64,000 bases of DNA from Cylindrospermum stagnale PCC 7417. GTDB taxonomy: Bacteria > Cyanobacteriota > Cyanobacteriia > Cyanobacteriales > Nostocaceae. Shown here one piece after another: positions 41,662-47,805 of this stretch. The notes below the pieces were generated by a model. The model did no database searches and was not told the origin of the DNA. It worked only from the letters and a program-made list of their open reading frames with translations. Where the stretch lies: positions 3,178,501 through 3,242,500 of the forward strand of contig NC_019757.1 in NCBI RefSeq assembly GCF_000317535.1. The letters run 5' to 3'. The position numbers were made by a program, and so were the translations under genes. The stretch's first letter is position 1. Each line of letters starts with the position of its first letter.

Positions 41662-42486
41662 AATCACCTTTTTGGCTAAACCTAGAGTCTGCAAGGCTTT
41701 AATACTCCACCAAGTAACATCAATTTCCCACCAGCGCAATCCTGATTTTGCCATGTGGGGATAAGTATGATGGTTGTTGTGCCATCCTTCTCCATAAGTT
41801 ACCAGGGATACCCACCACAGATTACGCGCACCGTCGTTGCTTTCAAAGGTGCGATAGCCCCAGATGTGAGATGCAGAATTCACAAACCAAGTGGAATGCC
41901 AAATCAATACTGTCCTGACAAACATCCCGTAAATCACAAAAGACCAGCCGCCTAAAGCATACAGCAGCACGGCAAGGGGAACTTGTAGCAGCAAAAAGTA
42001 GCGATCTAACCAGCGGTAAAATGGTTGGCGTGCGAGGTCTGGCGCGAATTTTTGATAAATTTGGTAATCAAAAAACTCTGGACGAGGATATAAAATCCAC
42101 AGAATATGGCTCCACCAAAAGCCTCGTTGAGCCGAGTAGGGGTCGAGGTGAATATCTTCAGTGTGGGCGTGATGCTGGCGATGTGCGCCAACCCAGGAAA
42201 TGGGGCCTCCTTGAAGTGCAAGTGCTCCAATGAAGGCGATCGCATATTCTAACCCTTTGGGCACTTGGAAACTCCGATGGCTTAACAATCGATGATACCC
42301 CAGGCAAATGCCGATACTCCCAAACAACCAGTGGAGAAATAGCAGCAAACCTAGTGCCGACCAGGAGAAAAACCAAGGGGCCAAGAGAGCTAAAGCATGA
42401 ACTGCGGCAAAAAATGCCACATTCGTCCAACTGAGGCGTAGTGCTTGGCCTCCCTCAGGGGCGATCGCCAGAAATTTTGCGGGCAT
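41629..42486 (-). CDS. desC: Acyl-lipid delta-9-type fatty acid desaturase (DesC-like)
   Basis: The membrane di-iron enzyme introduces a first double bond into lipid-bound acyl chains. The three histidine boxes are HRLLSH, HRQHH and HNNHH, in the spacing of the DesC/stearoyl desaturase family. Four membrane helices surround them. From ATG 42486 (MPAKFLAI) it has 285 residues; upstream codons to 42546 are open but look untranslated. The gene is divergent from the TetR-type fusion regulator, 154 bp between starts, so control by that protein is plausible. The 3' end overlaps ogt. Confidence 0.9.
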   Translation of the reverse strand: MPAKFLAIAPEGGQALRLSWTNVAFFAAVHALALLAPWFFSWSALGLLLFLHWLFGSIGICLGYHRLLSHRSFQVPKGLEYAIAFIGALALQGGPISWVGAHRQHHAHTEDIHLDPYSAQRGFWWSHILWILYPRPEFFDYQIYQKFAPDLARQPFYRWLDRYFLLLQVPLAVLLYALGGWSFVIYGMFVRTVLIWHSTWFVNSASHIWGYRTFESNDGARNLWWVSLVTYGEGWHNNHHTYPHMAKSGLRWWEIDVTWWSIKALQTLGLAKKVISSPPQGAGQG

Positions 42487-42616
42487 AAAAATTCTTGTGG
42501 ATGGGTTATTTAAGTGATCGGTTGTTTGTCTGGTGCAACCTGACAAAGGATTTCGTTAAAGTAAAGCAAAGCAAGTCTAACTTACATTTGCTATGCTATC
42601 AATTCTCCTCTTTTTA

Positions 42617-42633
42617 TGCAAGTGACGCTTGCA
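42617..42633. promoter_or_regulatory. Candidate TetR-type operator
   Basis: The 17-bp interrupted palindrome TGCAAGTGACGCTTGCA (arms TGCAAGTG and CGCTTGCA, one mismatch pair) lies 7 bp before the regulator's ATG at 42641, in the divergent region shared with the desaturase gene. Size and place suit autoregulation by a TetR-family protein. Binding is inference. Confidence 0.45.
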
Positions 42634-42640
42634 TTATTAT

Positions 42641-43858
42641 ATGTCATCTCAACCGAGTTCAACTCGTCAACGCCTGATTCAAGCGGCACTTGAGTTGTTT
42701 ACTGCCCAAGGAGTGATTGCCACCACTACCCGTCAAATTGCCATCAAAGCCGAAGTCAATGAAGTTACACTATTTCGACATTTTGGCAATAAGCATGGAC
42801 TGCTGTTAGCGGTATTGGAAGAATCCGCAGCTTTTAAGAATTTAGGCGAGTCACTGGTACAGCGGGCAACTCCGCCTGGTAATGTCTATCAAGCACTGAA
42901 AGATTATGCAAGTGACAGTCTACTAGCATTAGAACGAGTGCCTGAGTTTGTTCGGTCTGTGGTGGGAGAAGCAGACCAGTATCCGATGGAAAATCGCCGT
43001 GCCTTAGGCAGGGGGTTAACAGAGGCGAACCGCTATGTAGCCCAGTATTTAGCCACCGTTATTGAGCAGGGACATTTAAATACTTATTTACCCGCTGAGA
43101 AATTAGCCAGTTTGCTCAATGGAATGATCTTAGGATATGCCGTGATCGAATTTACAAGTGAATTTCACGAATTGTGGGAGGGTAGGGATGATTTTCTCGA
43201 AAATTTAGTGGAGTTATTTTTACATGGAGCCATGTCACCCCTAGGGGAATCAACCTTAGAAAGCTCCATCAACAGGGAAGTGGCTGATTTGCCTGCTGGT
43301 TTAGTTCATGAAATTTTACACCAAGCCAGAAAAATGGGAATTCAAGATTATGCCTTGGCTTACGTGTTATTTAGCACAGGATTATCTCCCATAGAAATAG
43401 TTAGCTTGCAGCGATCTCACCAAATCTACGACACCAAAGGGTATTTCCTACAAATTACAACTCCAGGAAGCATCCGTCAGGTACCCGTAAATCAGTGGAT
43501 TTTAGGCAAACGCTATGGCTCCTACACAAATAATCCCTTAAGCAAATGGCACAAAAGTCGCAAAGATCCTCAACCTGCGATGTTTATTAACGCCGCAGGC
43601 AAACCCATTTCGGAATTAGAGCTTCTGGGACATTGGCAAGCATGGACTGAGAGAACATTGACTCCCCAAGGAAAACCACCTGCTTTAGCCCAAGCACAAC
43701 ATACTTGGTGTGTAGAAATGTTGATGCGCGGCATTAGCTTAGATAATCTGACGATTCTCACCGGTTGCGATCGCACTAAATTACAGCCCTATGCCCGGAG
43801 AGCTAGAGAAAAAGCCGCCCTAGAGCAAGCTACCCGTTTAGATCAGAAATTAGGATAG
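42641..43858 (+). CDS. TetR-family regulator fused to a degenerate tyrosine-recombinase-like domain
   Basis: Residues 8-55 are a TetR helix-turn-helix (RQRLIQAALELFTAQGV, TTTRQIAIKAEVNEVTLFRHF), followed by the TetR ligand/dimer domain to about 200. The last 200 residues are unusual for TetR. FSTGLSPIEIVSLQRS resembles the box I region of tyrosine recombinases (YTGLRxSELLxLRW) with the catalytic arginine replaced by serine. AQAQHTWCVEMLMRGISLDN resembles box II (HxLRHTxAT.LL..G) with H to A and R to Q, and the YARRARE tyrosine is kept. Recombination is therefore unlikely; DNA binding is plausible. ATG 42641 is preferred over TTG 42629. Confidence 0.78.
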   Translation: MSSQPSSTRQRLIQAALELFTAQGVIATTTRQIAIKAEVNEVTLFRHFGNKHGLLLAVLEESAAFKNLGESLVQRATPPGNVYQALKDYASDSLLALERVPEFVRSVVGEADQYPMENRRALGRGLTEANRYVAQYLATVIEQGHLNTYLPAEKLASLLNGMILGYAVIEFTSEFHELWEGRDDFLENLVELFLHGAMSPLGESTLESSINREVADLPAGLVHEILHQARKMGIQDYALAYVLFSTGLSPIEIVSLQRSHQIYDTKGYFLQITTPGSIRQVPVNQWILGKRYGSYTNNPLSKWHKSRKDPQPAMFINAAGKPISELELLGHWQAWTERTLTPQGKPPALAQAQHTWCVEMLMRGISLDNLTILTGCDRTKLQPYARRAREKAALEQATRLDQKLG

Positions 43859-43917
43859 AAGTTATATGGCACAATGATCAGCAATGGTGCTGAGTTCAAA
43901 TTTTCAACTAAAAATCT

Positions 43918-44952
43918 ATGAAAAAATCGATAAATCGCCAGTGGCGGCTGGCTACACGTCCAGTTGGTGCCATCAAAGAAAGTGATTTTGAGTACCGAGA
44001 AGAACCAATTAGCAGCCCTGAAGACGGTGGGGTATTAGTCCGCAATATATATCTTTCTTTAGATCCTACCAATCGCATTTGGATGACCGATAGCCCCCAG
44101 TATATGCCTCCTGTAGAACTTGGAGAAGTGATGCGTGGTGTAGCTATCGGTGTAGTCGAAGAATCTAAAAATCCCAACTTTCAACCAGGGGATCTGGTCT
44201 CTGGTCTGCTGGGTTGGCAAGATTATGCTCTAGTCTCCTCTCAAAAACTCCTTCCCCTAACAAAACTACCCCAGCCAATACCTGCTCCCCTGACGGCATT
44301 CTTGGGACCCCTCAGTTTTATTATCGGTTGCACCGCCTATTTTGGACTATTAGACATCGGACAGCCGAAAGCAGGCGAAACTGTAGTTGTCTCCGCCGCC
44401 GCCGGTGCAGTTGGTTCCCTTGTTGGGCAAATTGCCAAAATTAAAGGCTGTCGTGTAGTGGGGATCACCGGTTCCGACGAAAAATGTCGCTGGCTGCGCG
44501 AAGAACTAGGTTTTGATGCCGCAATTAACTATCAAACTGCTGACCTTGTAACAGCATTAGCTCAATCATGTCCCGATGGCATTGATGTCTATTTTGATAA
44601 CGTTGGCGGGCCGATTCTTGATGCCGTGCTGACACAGGTAAATCTATTTGCACGCATTCCCCTGTGCGGTTTGATATCAACTTATAATGCTCAAGAGCCT
44701 GTTCCTGGCCCCTATAATTACAGCCAGATTTTGATGAAGCGTTTGCGCGTGCAGGGGTTTATTGTCACCGATTATTTAGCGCAATCGGGTGTTGCTTTCA
44801 GGGAAATAGGACAGTGGCTACAAGAGGGGAAAATTAAATATACTCTAGAAATGGTTGAGGGCTTAGAAAATGCGCCACAGGCAATCCTCAAGCTTTTCAA
44901 TGGCGACAAGAATGGAAAACTGGTTGTAAAAGTTTCCGAAGAACCAAGTTAA
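43918..44952 (+). CDS. NADP-dependent medium-chain oxidoreductase (PTGR/leukotriene B4 dehydrogenase-like)
   Basis: The 344-residue enzyme is of the zinc-free MDR type: an N-terminal GroES-like domain (NIYLSLDPTNRIWM), then VSAAAGAVGSLVGQIAK as the cofactor-binding glycine motif, followed by VGITGSDEKCRWL and YFDNVGG. These features fit alkenal/one reductases that saturate alpha,beta-unsaturated carbonyls with NADPH. It follows the TetR-type fusion gene by 59 bp in the same direction and could be co-transcribed or controlled by it. Substrate is unknown. Confidence 0.92.
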   Translation: MKKSINRQWRLATRPVGAIKESDFEYREEPISSPEDGGVLVRNIYLSLDPTNRIWMTDSPQYMPPVELGEVMRGVAIGVVEESKNPNFQPGDLVSGLLGWQDYALVSSQKLLPLTKLPQPIPAPLTAFLGPLSFIIGCTAYFGLLDIGQPKAGETVVVSAAAGAVGSLVGQIAKIKGCRVVGITGSDEKCRWLREELGFDAAINYQTADLVTALAQSCPDGIDVYFDNVGGPILDAVLTQVNLFARIPLCGLISTYNAQEPVPGPYNYSQILMKRLRVQGFIVTDYLAQSGVAFREIGQWLQEGKIKYTLEMVEGLENAPQAILKLFNGDKNGKLVVKVSEEPS

Positions 44953-44966
44953 TTTGGGCCTTAAAA

Positions 44967-44992
44967 AGGCTCAAGCATTACTGCCTGAGCCT
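44967..44992. terminator. Stem-loop between convergent genes
   Basis: A 7-bp stem (AGGCTCA with TGAGCCT) closes a 12-nt loop, 14 bp after the oxidoreductase stop and ahead of the convergent RNA-binding protein gene. There is no strong U-run. Confidence 0.4.
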
Positions 44993-45056
44993 CTGCTAAC
45001 TCCAATTAAGTTACTAATAACTTACGAGTTAACTAAATAGGTTGATCCTATTTCGC

Positions 45057-45365
45057 TTAGTAGCGGTTACGGTTACCACCGCCGCCGCCGCCACGATTAC
45101 CACCACCAAAGGAACCTCTGTCTTCTCTGGGTTTAGCCTTATTCACTTTAAGGTCACGTCCCATCCACTCAGCGCCGTCAAGCGCTTCAATGGCAGCTGT
45201 TTCTTCAGCTTCTGTACCCATTTCTACAAAACCAAAACCGCGTAGCTGACCTGATTCACGGTCAGTAGGAAGTTGAACGCGTTTTACAGAACCATATTCT
45301 GCAAAAACTGCGCTCAGAGTGTCTTGGGTAACTTCATAAGAGAGGTTGCCTACGTAAATTGACAT
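45057..45365 (-). CDS. RRM RNA-binding protein with glycine-rich tail (Rbp)
   Basis: The 102-residue protein has a single RNA recognition motif with RNP2 IYVGNL and RNP1 RGFGFVEM, then a short tail rich in glycine, arginine and asparagine ending NRNRY. Cyanobacterial Rbp proteins of this size with a glycine tail are commonly induced by cold and affect mRNA location or stability. The 5' region contains an A/T-rich leader of about 100 bp, consistent with a regulated untranslated region, though I cannot mark an element. It is monocistronic by spacing. Confidence 0.94.
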   Translation of the reverse strand: MSIYVGNLSYEVTQDTLSAVFAEYGSVKRVQLPTDRESGQLRGFGFVEMGTEAEETAAIEALDGAEWMGRDLKVNKAKPREDRGSFGGGNRGGGGGGNRNRY

Positions 45366-45563
45366 AAATTGTCTCCAAAATCATAAGAGTGTAGAGATTT
45401 AGATTTCGGAGAAAAGTCTGTATATACCATACCAAAAGGGAAAAGCCTGTCAATACTAAAAACAAACACTGTCGCCGAATTACTTCTCAACTACCATGAT
45501 GGCATAGAAATGAACGATTGGGGGGGAAATTTGAAAAATGTTACATAACTTTATGTTGGCAAT

Positions 45564-47057
45564 TTACTTGTTCTTTTCTGGCAGCCAAGTTTTACAAAGC
45601 AACCAAACGGCAAGACCAATCACAGTACTTAACACTAAGGAGATAATGAAGGGATGGGGATAGTTGCTAGCATCTTTATCCCCAGGAATTCGCCAAGGTG
45701 TGGTGATTAATCCAGAACTGGAGGCGATAAATGAACCAGCAGCGATTCCTGTACCAATAGATGTAATGGAATTTTGTAGTTGCTGATCAGCCTTCTCTTT
45801 GGCGGTTCTTACCAGTGCTGCTGCTTGCTCACGGGCAGTCCGATCTGTTTCAGCAAGTTCTGCTTGGTCACGGGCTAAACGCGATCGCTCAATCTCCACA
45901 ATACCGCGAATCGATGCGATCGCCTTATCGAGCAAGCTAGAACCATTTTGGAAATAACCTAAATCAACCTTTATCTGTTCTTGAAAATAAGGGTAATTTT
46001 TCTGATAAAAATATTCTAAAAATTCGAGGTTTTCATCAGGTAATAAACTCTGTATTTCTTCCAGCTTATTTTTATAATTCTGTCCGTTGATATATATTGT
46101 ATTTTGAAAATCTACTAAATACCGCAGCAAATTCTCATGATCTAATGCTAGTTGAGGCAAGCTCTTGATTTTTATTTGTAATTTATCTAAATCATCATTA
46201 CTTAATCTAGGGTCATTTCCTAAATTTTGTAATATTTGAATTTCTACTTCTATTTTGGCATAACACTCTTTTAATTTTTGATAAATTTTTCTACTATCTT
46301 TAAAAGCACTGATGACTTTATTTCTAAAGAAAAATAGCTCAATCAATTGAGTATAATATTTATCAATTAATTTATCCTCAGCATCGGTATTAGCAAATAG
46401 CCAAACTAAAATATGGCGATAATTAGATAAATTGCTCAAACCATATTCAAAAATCTGACTACCAATTAGCGATGCAGAACGATTAAAAGGTGGTAGAGAA
46501 TCAGCAGGTAAAAAAGCTGTTAAACAAGCATCAGCTAAAAGTCTTAATTCTGCCGCACTCTTATTTTTATCTTCATCAGTCAGGAAGGCTGTAATTAAAA
46601 GAGTTTCCCCCAGAAATTCGTCTGTATCTGTTAAAAATAAGCAATTATCTGGATTTAGCTGCTGTAAAAACTCTATTTCTACATCTTCAGTTTTTTGACC
46701 ATTTTCTTCTTGAGGACGACGCAAATTCAACCACAAACCGTAACTATCAAATAGCCGGAGAGGGTAAACTATACCTGTAACTGCGATAGGTTGGCTATTG
46801 AAATTTACATCCCCCTTCAGGGAAACTAGAAAGTTATTATTTTTGACTTTCTCAGGTTTAGTTAAAGCGATGCGATAAGAATCTTTTTTTTGCGTTACAT
46901 CCAGCCAATCATGTTTAAGCTGAAATCGTTGCTGGAGAACCTTAGCGATAATCTGATCACAGTTTTGCCAAAGCCAATCTGTATCATTACCATGTTCATC
47001 TTCTTGCAGATGAAAGGCAAATAAATGTACATTTGGCGCGTAAAGTTTAAAACTCAT
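45564..47057 (-). CDS. Hypothetical membrane protein with coiled coil and C-terminal TM pair (CHAT-linked)
   Basis: The 497-residue protein is soluble and largely helical for about 430 residues, with a coiled coil near 385-425 (RSRLARDQAELAETDRTARE). Two hydrophobic segments follow: SIGTGIAAGSFIASSSGLI (about 432-452) and FIISLVLSTVIGLAVWLLC (about 470-490). I do not recognise a family. The layout, a sensing or oligomerising body with a terminal helix pair, is like membrane-acting effectors, but a structural role is equally possible. It is the last of three minus-strand genes after the TPR-CHAT protease and a 120-residue protein; a MITE now lies just upstream. Confidence 0.65.
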   Translation of the reverse strand: MSFKLYAPNVHLFAFHLQEDEHGNDTDWLWQNCDQIIAKVLQQRFQLKHDWLDVTQKKDSYRIALTKPEKVKNNNFLVSLKGDVNFNSQPIAVTGIVYPLRLFDSYGLWLNLRRPQEENGQKTEDVEIEFLQQLNPDNCLFLTDTDEFLGETLLITAFLTDEDKNKSAAELRLLADACLTAFLPADSLPPFNRSASLIGSQIFEYGLSNLSNYRHILVWLFANTDAEDKLIDKYYTQLIELFFFRNKVISAFKDSRKIYQKLKECYAKIEVEIQILQNLGNDPRLSNDDLDKLQIKIKSLPQLALDHENLLRYLVDFQNTIYINGQNYKNKLEEIQSLLPDENLEFLEYFYQKNYPYFQEQIKVDLGYFQNGSSLLDKAIASIRGIVEIERSRLARDQAELAETDRTAREQAAALVRTAKEKADQQLQNSITSIGTGIAAGSFIASSSGLITTPWRIPGDKDASNYPHPFIISLVLSTVIGLAVWLLCKTWLPEKNK

Positions 47058-47120
47058 TGACTGTACCTGATTTATTTTTTATAGTGCATTAAATATGGTT
47101 AATCCATCTGTATAATTTAA

Positions 47121-47288
47121 GAGGACTTTTGTCAAGTATCAAATCGTATCTAGATCATCCCTTCCCGACTTCTACTAATAGGAGAAGGAAGCAGAATAAC
47201 TTTTGTTAGATGTAATAGGAGTTTCAAAGCCTCTCTCCTGCAAGGAGAGAGGTCTTTTTGTAAATTTTATAACTTTTAAAACATCCTC
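47121..47288. mobile_element. MITE-like element 3, 168 bp, altered left end
   Basis: The right end ACTTTTAAAACATCCTC is the same as in element 2. The left end begins GAGGA and then diverges, probably by a small deletion. TAA is duplicated at 47118-47120 and 47289-47291. The element ends inside the stop codon of the 120-residue gene. Its inside contains the hairpin CTCTCCTGCAAGGAGAG. Confidence 0.65.
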
Positions 47289-47650
47289 TAAGAATTATTG
47301 CTGGAATTATTAGTTGTACTATCAGCAGGTGGATTTGGAGGATTTTGACGATTTTCAATTGCTGATTTTGTGCGGGGATAAGAATTGAAGAGGGTAGTTT
47401 CTGTACTAGCTGATTCACCTGAACCTGCTGTCTTAATTTCTCTTATATTTGAGAGGACTGCATCTCTAAATTCTGGATGTTTTATACACCATTCTTTGAT
47501 TTCCGCAGCGGCTAATTGCATGGGTTGATTTTGTAAATTTGACAGAGTTTGATCAATATCAGATAAATCAGCAATAGTTTCTGCTTTCAACGAATAATCA
47601 TTATTTTCAAGAACCCGTAGAAAAGATTCGATGATTGTATTAGTTTCCAT
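47288..47650 (-). CDS. Small hypothetical protein between the CHAT protease and the membrane protein
   Basis: The 120 residues split into a helical N-terminal part (1-75, with LENNDYSLKAETIADLSDID and EIKEWCIKHPEFRDAVLSN) and a disordered, P/N/S-rich tail (PNPPADSTTNNSSNNS). The stop codon TAG (47288-47290) is made by the junction of the MITE and its TAA duplication, so the original C-terminus may have been longer. I do not recognise the family. Its place between protease and membrane protein makes it a possible protease substrate or adaptor; this is inference. Confidence 0.6.
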   Translation of the reverse strand: METNTIIESFLRVLENNDYSLKAETIADLSDIDQTLSNLQNQPMQLAAAEIKEWCIKHPEFRDAVLSNIREIKTAGSGESASTETTLFNSYPRTKSAIENRQNPPNPPADSTTNNSSNNS

Positions 47651-47712
47651 GATTAAGACATTCCATTTGAGTAGTTAAACAAATTGACTATTATTTAAGG
47701 TGTAACACATGG

Positions 47713-47741
47713 GTAGGGACACAGCAATGCTGTGTCCCTAC
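47713..47741. repeat. 29-bp palindromic repeat
   Basis: GTAGGGACACAGCA and its exact complement enclose one base. It lies between the CHAT gene and the 120-residue gene and is a dispersed repeat type; it could attenuate downstream expression. Confidence 0.65.
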
Positions 47742-47805
47742 GAGAGATGTGGTTCAAATAGATGAAACCTGCTGTTGTTTTTATCATAGATACTTTCGTT
47801 TTAAT

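Noticed and set aside
42641-43858. Active site-specific integrase
   Set aside because: Catalytic arginines of both boxes are replaced and no attachment-site repeats or mobile cargo are seen.
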